DNA from: Deltaproteobacteria bacterium | GTDB lineage: Bacteria; UBA10199; GCA-002796325; JACPFF01 | Assembly (NCBI GenBank): GCA_016210045.1 | Contig: JACQUX010000004.1 | Location: 1 to 64,000, forward strand | Length of the DNA stretch: 64,000 nt | Reading direction: 5' to 3' | Shown: piece by piece, positions 23,560-32,754 of the stretch | Position numbering within the stretch: the first letter of the stretch is position 1 | How the letters are laid out: each line of letters begins with the position of its first letter | Made by a program: the position numbers and the translations under genes | Notes under the pieces: model-generated | Seen by the model: only the letters and a program-made list of their open reading frames with translations | The model's database searches: none | Told to the model about the DNA's origin: nothing

Positions 23560-26500
23560 ATGAGTGGCGGCGCCGGGTTTGTGCATCTGCATTGTCACAC
23601 CTATTACAGCCTGCTCGACGGTGCGAATCCGATCGGCGCGTTGGCAGCGCAAGCAAGGGCGCACGGCATGTCGGCCTGTGCGATGACCGATCACGGCAAT
23701 CTGTTCGGCGCGATCGAGTTTTATCAAGCAATGACGGCGGCGGGGATCCAACCGATCCTCGGCTGCGAGGCGTATCTGCTCCCCAAAGGCGCGTATACGG
23801 ATCGCGATCCGCGCACCGGCGAAAACGCGCTCTGCCACTTGACGTTGCTCGCCCGCAATCTCGCGGGTTATCGCAACTTGTGCCGCCTCTCCAGCTACGC
23901 GTATCTCGACGGCTTCTATTACAAACCGCGGATCGACAAGGCGCTGCTCGCGGCGCACAGTGACGGACTGCTCTGTCTGACCGGCTGCCTCAACAGCGAG
24001 CTCGCGCGTCACTTGGGCGAAGGGAACATGGCAGCGGCACAGGCCGCGACGGAGTGGTATCTGCGGACGTTCGGCGAGGATCATGTGTTTTTCGAGATCA
24101 TGCGCCATGACCTCCCGGCGCAACCGCAGGTCAACGGCGGCTTGATCGAACTGGCGCGCCGCTACGCGCGCCCGCTCGTCGCCACCAACGACTGCCACTA
24201 CTTGCGCCGCGACCAAGCGGCCGCGCACGATGCGCTACTCTGCATCCAGACCGCGAAGATGTTGACCGATGCCAAGCGGTTGAAGATGGATTCCGATCAG
24301 TTCTACTTCCGCAGTCCCGATGAAATGCGCGCGCTGTTCGCCGATCTTCCCGACGCCGTGACCAACACCACGCTCGTCGCGCAGGCTTGCGCGCTGGAAC
24401 TCGACTTCAAGACGTACCACTTTCCGAAATTTCACGTCCCCGGCGATCGCGACTTGCGCGACGTCTTACGGGAACATACGACCGCCGGACTGGCCGCGCG
24501 GTGGGCGGAGATCGTACTGCGCCAAGGCGGCGACACGGCGGAGTTGCGGACGCGCTACGAGGCGCGGCTCCAAACCGAACTGGAGTGCATCACCGCGATG
24601 GGATTCGCCGGATATTTTCTGATCGTCGCCGACTTCATCCAGTTCGCGAAGCAGCAAGGCATTCCGGTCGGTCCGGGACGCGGCTCGGCGGCCGGATCGC
24701 TCGTCTCGTACTGCCTGCAAATCACCGACATCGACCCGATCTATTTCGGCTGCTTCTTCGAGCGCTTCCTCAATCCGGAACGGGTCAGCATGCCCGATAT
24801 GGACATCGACTTCTGCATGCGCGGCCGGGAGCGGGTGATTCAATATGTGCAACAGCGTTACGGCAACGTCGGGCAAATCATCACGTTCGGGAAGATGAAG
24901 GCGAAGGCCGTGGTGCGCGACGTCGCGCGCGTGATGGGATTACCATACGGCGAGGCGGATCGGATCGCGAAACTGATTCCGAACACGCTCGGGATCACGT
25001 TGGCGGAGGCCCTGGAGGCGGAGCCGCAACTACAAACGTTGGCGAAGAAAGACGAGCGCATCGCGCAGCTCTTGACCACAGCGCAGTCGTTGGAAGGATT
25101 TCCGCGTCACGCCTCAACGCATGCGGCCGGCGTCGTCATTTCCGACCGGCCGCTGACCGACTTCGTGCCGCTCTACCGTGGGACGAACGGCGAAACGGTC
25201 ACGCAGTTCGACATGAAGGCGGTCGAAAAAATCGGACTCATCAAGTTCGACTTCCTCGGCCTGAAAACGCTGACGATCTTGCACGACGCGCTCGCGTTAC
25301 TGCGCCACCAGGACAAACCGGTCCCGGATCTGAACGCGCTGCCGCTGAATGATCCGGACATTTTTGCCATGTTGGGACGCGGCGACACCCAAGGGATTTT
25401 CCAATTGGAAAGCTCCGGCATGACCGATCTCGTGGTTCGGCTGCAACCGAGCGTCTTCGAAGACCTCGTCGCGTTAGTCGCCCTATTTCGTCCGGGACCG
25501 CTGGGGAGCGGAATGGTCGACGACTTTATCAACCGCAAGCACGGTCGCACTCCGATCGAATATCCGCTGCCGCAACTCGAACCGATCCTGCGCGAAACTT
25601 ATGGTGTCATTCTATACCAAGAACAAGTGATGCAGATTGCGAGCGCGTTGGCGAATTACTCGCTCGGTGAAGCGGATCTGTTACGCCGCGCGATGGGAAA
25701 GAAAAAAGCGGAAGAAATGGCCCAGCAACAAGCGCGCTTCCTGGAAGGCTGCGCGACGAACCACATTCCGCCGGCGAAAGCGGCAATGATCTTCGACTTG
25801 ATGGAAAAGTTCGCCGGCTACGGATTCAATAAATCGCACAGCGTCGCATACGCGATGATTTCGTACCAAACGGCGTATCTGAAGGCGCACACCCCGACCG
25901 AATTTTTCGCTGCGGTGTTGAGCAATGAAATGGGTGCAACCGACAAGGTATTGCAATATTTACAAGACGCGAAGTCCCACGGGATCACCGTGTTGCCCCC
26001 GGACGTCAACGCCTGCGAGGAGCAATTCACCATCGTCGGCGAGTCCACGATCCGCTTCGGTCTGGCGGCGGTGAAAAACGTCGGCAGCGCGGCGATCGAG
26101 GCCATCGTGGAGGCGCGCCACACCGGCGGACCATTGCAACACCTGTTCGATTGCGCAGAGCGGATCGATACGCGACGAGTCAACCGCCGCGTCTGGGAGA
26201 GCCTGATCAAATGCGGAGCGCTCGACACGCTCGGCGTGGAACGGGCGACGTTGCTCGCTTCGCTCGATTTGGCGCTCGATTACGGCGCTGCGCGGCAGCG
26301 GGATCGGGCCTCGAATCAAGAGAGTCTGTTTGCCGGGGTTGCGAACGCGCCAGAGGCCACGCCGGCCTATATCGTCTCGCCGCCATGGGAGGAACGAGAA
26401 CGCCTGGCCCACGAAAAGGCGCTGCTCGGTTTTTACCTGACGGGGCATCCGCTGGAGCAGTTCACCACGGTCTTGGAACAATTTGGCTCCGCGCGCACCG

Positions 26501-27024
26501 ACACATTGCTGCAAGTCGGCGATCGCCAGCCGGTGCGGATCGGCGGCGTGGTCGCGGCGCGACGCGAGATCCTCACGAAGCGCGGCGAAAAAATGGGGTT
26601 CATCACGTTGGAAGACCTCCACGGCACCGTCGAAGTGGTCGTCTTTTCCGACCGCTACGTCCCAGCGCTTGCGCTGTTGCAGAGCGACACCCCGCTGTTC
26701 ATCATCGGGACGACCGACGCCAATGAAGAAACGGTCAAAATTATCTGCGACGAAGTCTTCCCGCTGGAGGAAGCACCCACGCGCTTAGCGCGCGGTATCC
26801 ATGTCCGGATGGACGCGGCAGAGACCGCCTCGCGCCACCTCGATCAACTGCGCAGCGTGCTGCAACGCTTCGTCGGGGAGTGCCCGGTCTATCTCCACCT
26901 CGTGGTACCGGAACAGAGCGAGACCATCCTGACGTTGCCACAAGTCCGGGCCGCACCGACGCTCGCGCTGCAACAGGCCGTCGCAGAAGTATTCGGCCGC
27001 GACGTCACGCGCTTCGAACTATGA
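23560..27024 (+). CDS. dnaE: DNA polymerase III subunit alpha
   Basis: 1154 aa, full length for DnaE1. The N-terminal PHP domain has His-Leu-His-Cys-His (residues ~9-13) and Asp-His-Gly-Asn. The polymerase core carries Pro-Gly-Arg-Gly-Ser-Ala-Ala-Gly and the catalytic Pro-Asp-Met-Asp-Ile-Asp-Phe (about 411-417). A helix-hairpin-helix region and an OB-fold (Val-Arg-Ile-Gly-Gly-Val-Val, ~990) follow. It copies the chromosome as the core catalytic subunit with the clamp and loader. The C-terminus overlaps the hflX start as ATGA, so the two are coupled. This is the replicative type, not the error-prone ImuC/DnaE2 form found beside imuA/imuB. Confidence 0.96.
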   Translation: MSGGAGFVHLHCHTYYSLLDGANPIGALAAQARAHGMSACAMTDHGNLFGAIEFYQAMTAAGIQPILGCEAYLLPKGAYTDRDPRTGENALCHLTLLARNLAGYRNLCRLSSYAYLDGFYYKPRIDKALLAAHSDGLLCLTGCLNSELARHLGEGNMAAAQAATEWYLRTFGEDHVFFEIMRHDLPAQPQVNGGLIELARRYARPLVATNDCHYLRRDQAAAHDALLCIQTAKMLTDAKRLKMDSDQFYFRSPDEMRALFADLPDAVTNTTLVAQACALELDFKTYHFPKFHVPGDRDLRDVLREHTTAGLAARWAEIVLRQGGDTAELRTRYEARLQTELECITAMGFAGYFLIVADFIQFAKQQGIPVGPGRGSAAGSLVSYCLQITDIDPIYFGCFFERFLNPERVSMPDMDIDFCMRGRERVIQYVQQRYGNVGQIITFGKMKAKAVVRDVARVMGLPYGEADRIAKLIPNTLGITLAEALEAEPQLQTLAKKDERIAQLLTTAQSLEGFPRHASTHAAGVVISDRPLTDFVPLYRGTNGETVTQFDMKAVEKIGLIKFDFLGLKTLTILHDALALLRHQDKPVPDLNALPLNDPDIFAMLGRGDTQGIFQLESSGMTDLVVRLQPSVFEDLVALVALFRPGPLGSGMVDDFINRKHGRTPIEYPLPQLEPILRETYGVILYQEQVMQIASALANYSLGEADLLRRAMGKKKAEEMAQQQARFLEGCATNHIPPAKAAMIFDLMEKFAGYGFNKSHSVAYAMISYQTAYLKAHTPTEFFAAVLSNEMGATDKVLQYLQDAKSHGITVLPPDVNACEEQFTIVGESTIRFGLAAVKNVGSAAIEAIVEARHTGGPLQHLFDCAERIDTRRVNRRVWESLIKCGALDTLGVERATLLASLDLALDYGAARQRDRASNQESLFAGVANAPEATPAYIVSPPWEERERLAHEKALLGFYLTGHPLEQFTTVLEQFGSARTDTLLQVGDRQPVRIGGVVAARREILTKRGEKMGFITLEDLHGTVEVVVFSDRYVPALALLQSDTPLFIIGTTDANEETVKIICDEVFPLEEAPTRLARGIHVRMDAAETASRHLDQLRSVLQRFVGECPVYLHLVVPEQSETILTLPQVRAAPTLALQQAVAEVFGRDVTRFEL

Positions 27025-28256
27025 GCCCCATCCCGGAACGGGTCTACCTGCTCGGCGTCCGACGCCCTGCGCAGACGCGCGGAGACATGCTCCGTTCGCT
27101 CGACGAGCTGCGCCGCCTCGTGGACACTGCGGGCGGCGTGGTGGTCGGTCACGCCACGCAGGAATTGAAACGCGCGGCCAGCGCCACACTCATCCATCGG
27201 GGTAAAGTGGAGGCCATCCGCAGCGATCTGATCGCCACCACGACCGCGCTCGTCGCCGTGGACGCGGAGCTGACGCCGGCACAAAATCGGAACTTGGCAG
27301 ACGCCTGGGGCTGCAAAGTCCTCGATCGCACCGCGGTCATCCTCGATATCTTCGCGCGCCGCGCCCGCACCCGCGCAGGGCGACTGCAAGTCGCGCTGGC
27401 CCAGCTCCAATATCGTCTGCCACGGCTGGCCGGACACGGCGAAGCGCTCATGCAACAGGCCGGCCATATCGGCAATCGCGGTCCCGGCGAGACGAAACTC
27501 GAAATCGATCGCCGCCGCGTGCGCGAACAGATCACGCGCCTCCAGCGAGACTTACGACAACTCGGGCGCCAACGCGCATTACATCGCGAACGGCGCGGCA
27601 GTATTCCGCTGCCACTCGTGGCCTTGATCGGCTATACCAACGCCGGCAAATCGACGCTGTTCAACGCGCTGACCCATGAAGCGGTCTTGGTCGAAGACCG
27701 GCTGTTCGCCACGCTCGACCCCACGGTGCGCCAAATCAAACTCCCGTCTGGACGGACGATCCTCTGCACCGACACCGTCGGATTTATCCGCAACTTGCCC
27801 CACCAGCTCGTCGAGGCCTTCCACGCCACGTTCGAAGAAGTCGCCGCCGCCTCGTTGCTCTGCCATATCATCGACGCGAGCAGCGACGACGCCGCCGCGC
27901 AGTCCCGCGTGGTCGATCGCGTCCTGACCGAACTGCAGTTGCACGAGATCCCTCGCCTCACGGTGTACAACAAATGCGATGTCCTGCACCCGACTTGCAC
28001 CCACGAAACCGACGCGTTGCTGACCTCCGCCACGCACCGCACCGGCCTCGCGGCGCTGCTCGACACCATCGACCAGCGGCTCCGCGCCGGACTCCATCCG
28101 GTGCGGCTCCGTCTCCCCTATGCCCAGGCCGGCGTCGTCGCCGAACTCTATCGGCTCGGCCATGTGGTCCGCGTCCAACACCGCGCGGAGGCAATCCATA
28201 TCGAGGCGTTCGCTCCGGAAAAAGTGGTCCGTCGCCTGGCCTGTTATGCGGAGTAG
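27021..28256 (+). CDS. hflX: HflX GTPase, ribosome-splitting/rescue factor
   Basis: 411 aa from the ATG that overlaps the dnaE stop. The N-terminal HflX domain includes Thr-Pro-Ala-Gln-Asn-Arg-Asn-Leu and Asp-Arg-Thr-Ala-Val-Ile-Leu-Asp-Ile-Phe, followed by the long Arg-rich coiled coil (Gly-Pro-Gly-Glu-Thr-Lys-Leu-Glu). The G domain has G1 Gly-Tyr-Thr-Asn-Ala-Gly-Lys-Ser (~204), G3 Asp-Thr-Val-Gly-Phe and G4 Asn-Lys-Cys-Asp. HflX binds the 50S subunit and splits stalled ribosomes, for example after heat or macrolides. A dnaE-hflX pairing is unusual and may be local. Confidence 0.95.
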   Translation: MSPIPERVYLLGVRRPAQTRGDMLRSLDELRRLVDTAGGVVVGHATQELKRAASATLIHRGKVEAIRSDLIATTTALVAVDAELTPAQNRNLADAWGCKVLDRTAVILDIFARRARTRAGRLQVALAQLQYRLPRLAGHGEALMQQAGHIGNRGPGETKLEIDRRRVREQITRLQRDLRQLGRQRALHRERRGSIPLPLVALIGYTNAGKSTLFNALTHEAVLVEDRLFATLDPTVRQIKLPSGRTILCTDTVGFIRNLPHQLVEAFHATFEEVAAASLLCHIIDASSDDAAAQSRVVDRVLTELQLHEIPRLTVYNKCDVLHPTCTHETDALLTSATHRTGLAALLDTIDQRLRAGLHPVRLRLPYAQAGVVAELYRLGHVVRVQHRAEAIHIEAFAPEKVVRRLACYAE

Positions 28257-28304
28257 CTTTCCGTTCCCCTGCACCCGGTCTCCATGCTACACTAGCCGCG
28301 AATC

Positions 28305-29912
28305 ATGGATCCCTCTCAACCGACGCGGATGCATAACCCACTAGACGCGCCTCGCCGTTCGCGCCGCGCGCTGCCGTCCGATACCACGCCATTACGGTTA
28401 TTATTGATCGTCGAAGGGCCGGCCGCGGCGCTGCGCTTGCGCTCTCAACTGGCCACGACGCCATTTCTCAATCGCCGTTTCCAATTCGAAGTCGCGACGT
28501 CATTAAAACAAGGATTATCCCGCCTCGCGGCGGAGACATTTAATGTCGTCTTGCTCGACTTGCATCTGCAGGAGAGCGACGGGTTCGACTCGATCGCCAT
28601 GGTGCACACCGAGGCCCCCGACGTGCCGATCATCGTGCTGACCAGTACCGATGATGACGGCTATGCGATGGAGGCGTTGAGCAAGGGCGCGCAAGATTTC
28701 CTGGTGAAGGACACGCTCGACGGCCGACTGCTGGCGCGCGCGATCTGCTACGCGATCGAACGGCAACATTTGCTCGATCGGTTGGCGCAGTCGTCGGAAG
28801 AACGCTTCCGCGGCATCATCGAACACAACGCTGACGGCATGATCGTCGTCGATCTCCAAGGCATCGTCCGCTACGTCAATCCGGCGGCGGAGATGATCTT
28901 CGAACGGACGGAAGAAGAGATCGTGAATCGGCCTTTTTATTTCGCGCTCTCGGCGAACACGAGCATGGAAGTCAAAATCCCGTGTAAAGGCCGTGCAGCA
29001 CGGGAGAAACTGGCGGAACTGCGGGTCACCGCGATCGAATGGGACCAGCGTCCGGCGTACCTTGCCGCGGTGCGCGACATCACGGAGTTGAAGCGCGTGG
29101 AACAATTGAAGGCGGAGATCAGCGAACACGAGCGCTTGGATCGGATGAAAGACGAATTCGTCAGCACCGCGTCGCACGAGCTCCGCACGCCGTTGGCGAT
29201 CATTAAGAGTGCGATCGAAAACCTGCAAGATGGGATCGCCGGCCCGATGACGGCGGACCAACAACATTTCCTGAGCATCGGGCGGCGCAATACGGATCGA
29301 CTCACGAAGCTCGTCAACGATATCCTCGATTTGTCGCGGCTCGAATCGGGACGCGTACCGTTGCGGCGTCGTGCCGTGGAACCGTATCCGCTGGTGATTG
29401 AGATCCTGCAACACTGCAAGATGATCGCGGCGGAACGGAATATTGCGATCGTCGAAGAGTTGCTCCCGGAACTCCCGGCCATCGACGTCGATCCGGACTT
29501 GATCGCCCAGGCGCTGACGAATTTGCTCTCCAACGCGGTAAAGTTCGCGAAACAACGCATCGTCGTATCGGCGACACAGCTGGAGTCGGGACCGGCGGCG
29601 CCCCGCAGCGCGGCTGAAAAGCCGCAAGGCCGCGGGATGCGTCTACCGGCGCGTGGCCTGAAGATCACGGTGCGGGACGACGGGCCGGGCATTCCGGCCA
29701 CGTCGATCGGCCGACTCTTTAATCGTTTTGAACAGCTCCATATTCCGGGACCGCAAAGTGGAAACCAAAAAGGGACCGGCCTCGGTCTGGCGATCACCAA
29801 GGAGATCGTCCATCTGCACGGCGGTGCGATTTGGGTGGAGAGTCCGCCGGGCGGCGGCGCACATTTTCACTGCGTGTTGCCGTTGGCCGACCCCGCGGAG
29901 ACAACGACATGA
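28305..29912 (+). CDS. Hybrid sensor histidine kinase (REC-PAS-HisKA-HATPase)
   Basis: 535 aa, no membrane segment, so a cytosolic sensor. An N-terminal receiver domain spans residues ~30-150, with the phospho-Asp near 84 in Val-Val-Leu-Leu-Asp-Leu-His and Lys in Val-Lys-Asp. A PAS domain (~165-265: Ile-Ile-Glu-His-Asn-Ala-Asp-Gly-Met; Tyr-Val-Asn-Pro-Ala-Ala-Glu) follows. HisKA carries the phospho-His in Ser-His-Glu-Leu-Arg-Thr-Pro (~290). The HATPase has Asn-Leu-Leu-Ser-Asn-Ala-Val-Lys-Phe, Asp-Asp-Gly-Pro-Gly-Ile and Gly-Thr-Gly-Leu-Gly-Leu. The ATGA overlap with the response regulator shows they are one operon. Signal unknown. Confidence 0.92.
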   Translation: MDPSQPTRMHNPLDAPRRSRRALPSDTTPLRLLLIVEGPAAALRLRSQLATTPFLNRRFQFEVATSLKQGLSRLAAETFNVVLLDLHLQESDGFDSIAMVHTEAPDVPIIVLTSTDDDGYAMEALSKGAQDFLVKDTLDGRLLARAICYAIERQHLLDRLAQSSEERFRGIIEHNADGMIVVDLQGIVRYVNPAAEMIFERTEEEIVNRPFYFALSANTSMEVKIPCKGRAAREKLAELRVTAIEWDQRPAYLAAVRDITELKRVEQLKAEISEHERLDRMKDEFVSTASHELRTPLAIIKSAIENLQDGIAGPMTADQQHFLSIGRRNTDRLTKLVNDILDLSRLESGRVPLRRRAVEPYPLVIEILQHCKMIAAERNIAIVEELLPELPAIDVDPDLIAQALTNLLSNAVKFAKQRIVVSATQLESGPAAPRSAAEKPQGRGMRLPARGLKITVRDDGPGIPATSIGRLFNRFEQLHIPGPQSGNQKGTGLGLAITKEIVHLHGGAIWVESPPGGGAHFHCVLPLADPAETTT

Positions 29913-30301
29913 CGCCGCCACCGCTCACGATTCTGATCATCGATGACGAACCGGATTTTACGGTGTTGTTACGCCCGCGCCTGGAACGCGCCGGATACCA
30001 AGTACAGGCCGCGTACGACGGTCCCGAGGGATTGACCGCCGTGCGCGCCTGCGCACCCGCGTTGATCGTACTCGATATCAGCATGCCGAGTATGAGCGGA
30101 TTTGTGGTGTGCCAGCAATTGAAGGCCGCGCCGGAAACGGCGGCGATCCCCGTCATTCTGCTTACCGCGAAGGCGCAAGAACACGAACGCCAAACTGGCC
30201 TCGCGTGCGGTGCCGCCGCGTACTTCACGAAACCGTTCGACACCCCCGCCCTGCTCGCCGCGATCCAACGCCTGCTGACCGGAACGCACTCTGAAGATTG
30301 A
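29909..30301 (+). CDS. Stand-alone response regulator (receiver domain)
   Basis: 130 aa from the ATG overlapping the kinase stop. A single CheY-like receiver: Ile-Ile-Asp-Asp-Glu-Pro at the N-terminus, phospho-Asp near 55 (Val-Leu-Asp-Ile-Ser-Met-Pro), Thr in Leu-Leu-Thr-Ala-Lys, and Lys in Thr-Lys-Pro-Phe. There is no output domain, so it acts by protein contact or as part of a phosphorelay. It is the likely cognate target of the adjacent kinase. Confidence 0.92.
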   Translation: MTPPPLTILIIDDEPDFTVLLRPRLERAGYQVQAAYDGPEGLTAVRACAPALIVLDISMPSMSGFVVCQQLKAAPETAAIPVILLTAKAQEHERQTGLACGAAAYFTKPFDTPALLAAIQRLLTGTHSED

Positions 30302-30354
30302 CGATCGAAAATGAACACGGTAGCAGAACCTCCATTAACCCAGGAGGGATGGCT

Positions 30355-30630
30355 ATGCGTTCCATGTCACGTATCGTACTGAGTCTCTGTTGCGCCGGGG
30401 TCCTGATCGGCGGGGCCGCGTGTCAGAAGAAAACCGCAGGCGACGCGGGTACGGCAAAACAAACCGCGCAATGCACCAGCCACGACCAATGCGGCGAGAC
30501 CAAGATCTGCGATCGCGGACTCTGCATTGAAGTGGTCCCGTGCCAAGCCGCATCCGACTGCGCCGCCGGCATGGTCTGCGCCGAAGTCACCAAAGTCTGC
30601 TGCCACGCCGACCCGGAATTGTGCATTTAA
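30355..30630 (+). CDS. Small Cys-rich lipoprotein
   Basis: 91 aa from ATG 30355, which has AGGAGG (30342-30347) at ideal distance; ATG 30349 lies too close to it. A signal peptide ends in Gly-Ala-Ala-Cys (lipid Cys ~24). The mature part has ten or more Cys residues in a repeated Cys-x5-Cys-Gly/Ala pattern (Cys-Thr-Ser-His-Asp-Gln-Cys-Gly; Cys-Gln-Ala-Ala-Ser-Asp-Cys-Ala-Ala-Gly-Met-Val-Cys), a disulfide-rich module like those in myxobacterial and other delta-group surface lipoproteins. Function unknown. Confidence 0.7.
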   Translation: MRSMSRIVLSLCCAGVLIGGAACQKKTAGDAGTAKQTAQCTSHDQCGETKICDRGLCIEVVPCQAASDCAAGMVCAEVTKVCCHADPELCI

Positions 30631-30654
30631 GGCCACACGGGCGGACACCCCCCG

Positions 30655-31020
30655 CTACTTCCCGTACTGCTTCACGGTATCGGAGGGCGTGGGGTCGGCG
30701 AGGCGAGTGCTGATCTCGCGGCGCAGCGCGGCGCGGACTTCGCAGAGTTCGATATCTTTCTGCACTAAGCGGCGCAGTTCCTCGACGTCCGGCGTTGCCG
30801 CGTGGGCCGCCAATGCATCCAAGCGCTGGACTAATTGCCGCAACGCGGTCACGCCATCTGCCGACTCCCCTTCCACGCGCGTCAGCTGACTGAGCGCCGT
30901 GTGCAACGCCTCCCGATCTGGCGGCGTGCGGCAGGCCAGCGCGGTCTGTGCGTCTTTCACCAGCCAAAGCTTGAGATTCGCTATCACGAGTTTTTCGATC
31001 AAGTCACCGATCGATTCCAT
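30655..31020 (-). CDS. Small helical protein in the sugar-nucleotide operon
   Basis: 121 aa from ATG 31020, chosen for its GGAGG ribosome-binding site; the longer frame lacks one. The opening Glu-Ser-Ile-Gly-Asp-Leu-Ile-Glu-Lys-Leu-Val-Ile-Ala-Asn-Leu-Lys-Leu-Trp is a pattern I associate with small proteins in surface-polysaccharide clusters. The rest is helical, with conserved-looking Arg-Glu-Ile near the end. It overlaps the upstream glycosyltransferase-like gene by 17 nt, so they are one transcript. No enzymatic motif is visible. Confidence 0.55.
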   Translation of the reverse strand: MESIGDLIEKLVIANLKLWLVKDAQTALACRTPPDREALHTALSQLTRVEGESADGVTALRQLVQRLDALAAHAATPDVEELRRLVQKDIELCEVRAALRREISTRLADPTPSDTVKQYGK

Positions 31021-31738
31021 AGCACCTCCGATTGACCACATTTTCATACTGCGCCCAAAACCAGCTGTCCTTTGTGACGATCATGCTCGTTTCGGGATAG
31101 TAGCGTTCGACCGAGAAACAGCGGCCCGCCGTCAGTCCCCACGCGCCGTGCGGGGCGAGGGTCATCGACCAGAGCAGATACGTCTCCGCCATCCAACTCC
31201 ATGCATGACGGCTCCAACACTGTGCGAGGTGAAGCCCGGCTTCGCCCCTCCCCGCCCCCGCCGAAGGCGGGTCCGCCTCTGGCGGAGGCGGCGCGGCGAG
31301 AGGAAACCAGCGCGCCGCCATAGCCTGTTGCGGCGCAACGTGCAGGCTGCTGAGTTCCGGAATGGAACCATGGACGGCGACGGGACAAAACGACACGGCG
31401 CGGCCGCTGTCACGGAAGCGGGTTAAGAAATCGCTCCACGTCGCGGCGCAACACGGGATCATCCCCGGACGCAGCCACGACAGCACCTCGATGCCGCGCT
31501 CCGCCGCCAGCCGCACGCCGGCATTCAATCCGTGACACCACGCTGCGTCTGCCGCTTTACTTTGCAACAACGCCGTGGCCCGCGCTGCCGCAAACGTGGC
31601 GTCATCTTCCGTGGCCGTGGCATCGAGCACCACGTACCATTCAGAGGCGCTGCCCCAGTAGCGCTGCAACGTTTCGAGTGTGGTCCGCGCGAGCGTTCGT
31701 TCGGCCGCTGTATAATGCAGACAAAAGGCGTGCTTCAT
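31004..31738 (-). CDS. Glycosyltransferase-like protein of a surface-polysaccharide cluster
   Basis: 244 aa from ATG 31738, which overlaps the epimerase stop (ATGA). The N-terminal half is alpha/beta: Lys-His-Ala-Phe-Cys-Leu-His-Tyr, Tyr-Val-Val-Leu-Asp-Ala, then a region where nucleotide sugar would bind. The C-terminal half has Tyr-Tyr-Pro-Glu-Thr-Ser-Met-Ile-Val-Thr-Lys-Asp-Ser-Trp-Phe-Trp, matching the end of the product of 33954-34721 (Pro-Glu-Ser-Ser-Val-Val-His-Thr-Asn-Asp-Pro-Trp-Phe-Trp), so the two are paralogues. A G/C-rich hairpin repeat at 31254-31291 lies inside the frame and adds a Pro/Ala/Gly insert. Exact activity unproven. Confidence 0.6.
   Translation of the reverse strand: MKHAFCLHYTAAERTLARTTLETLQRYWGSASEWYVVLDATATEDDATFAAARATALLQSKAADAAWCHGLNAGVRLAAERGIEVLSWLRPGMIPCCAATWSDFLTRFRDSGRAVSFCPVAVHGSIPELSSLHVAPQQAMAARWFPLAAPPPPEADPPSAGAGRGEAGLHLAQCWSRHAWSWMAETYLLWSMTLAPHGAWGLTAGRCFSVERYYPETSMIVTKDSWFWAQYENVVNRRCYGIDR
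31254..31291. repeat. REP-like double hairpin inside a coding region
   Basis: CCCGCCGAAGGCGGG and the following TCCGCCTCTGGCGGA are two adjacent hairpins of a type usually found between genes. Here they lie in frame within the glycosyltransferase-like gene, where they encode Pro/Ala/Gly-rich residues. Confidence 0.5.
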
Positions 31739-32754
31739 ATCAATCCGCGCTCCACTTGCGTCTGGATCCACGGAATCAATTCATCCAGCATCGTATCGAG
31801 TGTCGTCGTGGCTTCAAACCCGAGCAACCGTTTCGCCTTCGCAACGTCAGGGATGCGACACTGGACATCGTATGGATATGGCGGATCCGACACGATGTGC
31901 AGCGGCCGCTGACCGTGAATCCGCCGCCAGATCCGCTCCGCCAATGAGCGCACTGTGGTCGATTCGGCGGTCGCGATGTTGAAGTCCTGATTCAACGCCT
32001 CCGCCCGCTCCACGCCCAAGCGGAGTCCGCGCGCGATGTCACCGCCATACGTGTAATGACGGATTTGCTGTCCATCGCCCAAGATGCGCAATGGGTCTTG
32101 GCCCTTCAGGATCTTTTGGATCAGGTCCGGCACGACGTGACTCATCGCTAATTTGATATCGCCGGAATAAACTTCTGCGGAGGCGCAAGCACGTCGCTCG
32201 CCGAGGCCGACACAATTAAACGGGCGGATAATGGTGTACGGGAGTTGATACTGCGTCCACGCGGCCCGCGCGAAATATTCGCACGCCAGCTTTTGAAATC
32301 CGTACGACGAACTGGGCGGTGGACAGACTTGTTCATGCCCTTCCGGCGTCGGGAATTGCGTCGCATTCTCGAACACCATTGAGGACGACAGCACGGTGAT
32401 TTTTTGCAAACGTCCGCGGCGATGCGCGGCCAATGCGGCGTCGAACGTGGCCGCGACGATGCGCTCGTTTTCCGCCAACAAGTCGTACGCGAATTCGTGA
32501 AAATAGGAGATTCCGCCGATCCGCGCGGCCCCGGCCACGACGTGATCGCAGTCGGCTGCTAGTTCCGTCAACATGCCGACATCAGTCGCATCGCCTGCGA
32601 CGAAACGAAAATGGGCCGGGTCGCAATGTTCCAACGTGACGGGACCATATTTGGAAAAATTGTCGAGCCCGACGACGTCGTAGCCGTGCGCCAGGAATTC
32701 CCGCACCGCATACTGCCCAATAAATCCCGCCGCCCCAGTAATCAGAATTTTCAT
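31735..32754 (-). CDS. NAD-dependent epimerase/dehydratase (nucleotide-sugar)
   Basis: 339 aa from ATG 32754. An extended short-chain dehydrogenase: the NAD-binding Gly-Ala-Ala-Gly-Phe-Ile-Gly at residues ~7-13, Asp-Asn-Phe for NAD preference, the catalytic Ser-Ser-Met and Tyr-Gly-Phe-Gln-Lys (a Tyr-x3-Lys dyad), and Arg-Pro-Phe-Asn-Cys-Val-Gly. Such enzymes convert UDP- or GDP-sugars by epimerisation or dehydration. It overlaps the dehydrogenase upstream by 4 nt and the glycosyltransferase-like gene downstream by 4 nt. The longer frame to 32898 is only read-through into the neighbouring gene. Confidence 0.9.
   Translation of the reverse strand: MKILITGAAGFIGQYAVREFLAHGYDVVGLDNFSKYGPVTLEHCDPAHFRFVAGDATDVGMLTELAADCDHVVAGAARIGGISYFHEFAYDLLAENERIVAATFDAALAAHRRGRLQKITVLSSSMVFENATQFPTPEGHEQVCPPPSSSYGFQKLACEYFARAAWTQYQLPYTIIRPFNCVGLGERRACASAEVYSGDIKLAMSHVVPDLIQKILKGQDPLRILGDGQQIRHYTYGGDIARGLRLGVERAEALNQDFNIATAESTTVRSLAERIWRRIHGQRPLHIVSDPPYPYDVQCRIPDVAKAKRLLGFEATTTLDTMLDELIPWIQTQVERGLI

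Noticed and set aside
23560-27024. Error-prone DnaE2 (SOS) polymerase
   Set aside because: The PHP and polymerase motifs are of the replicative type and there is no imuA/imuB or LexA box next to it.
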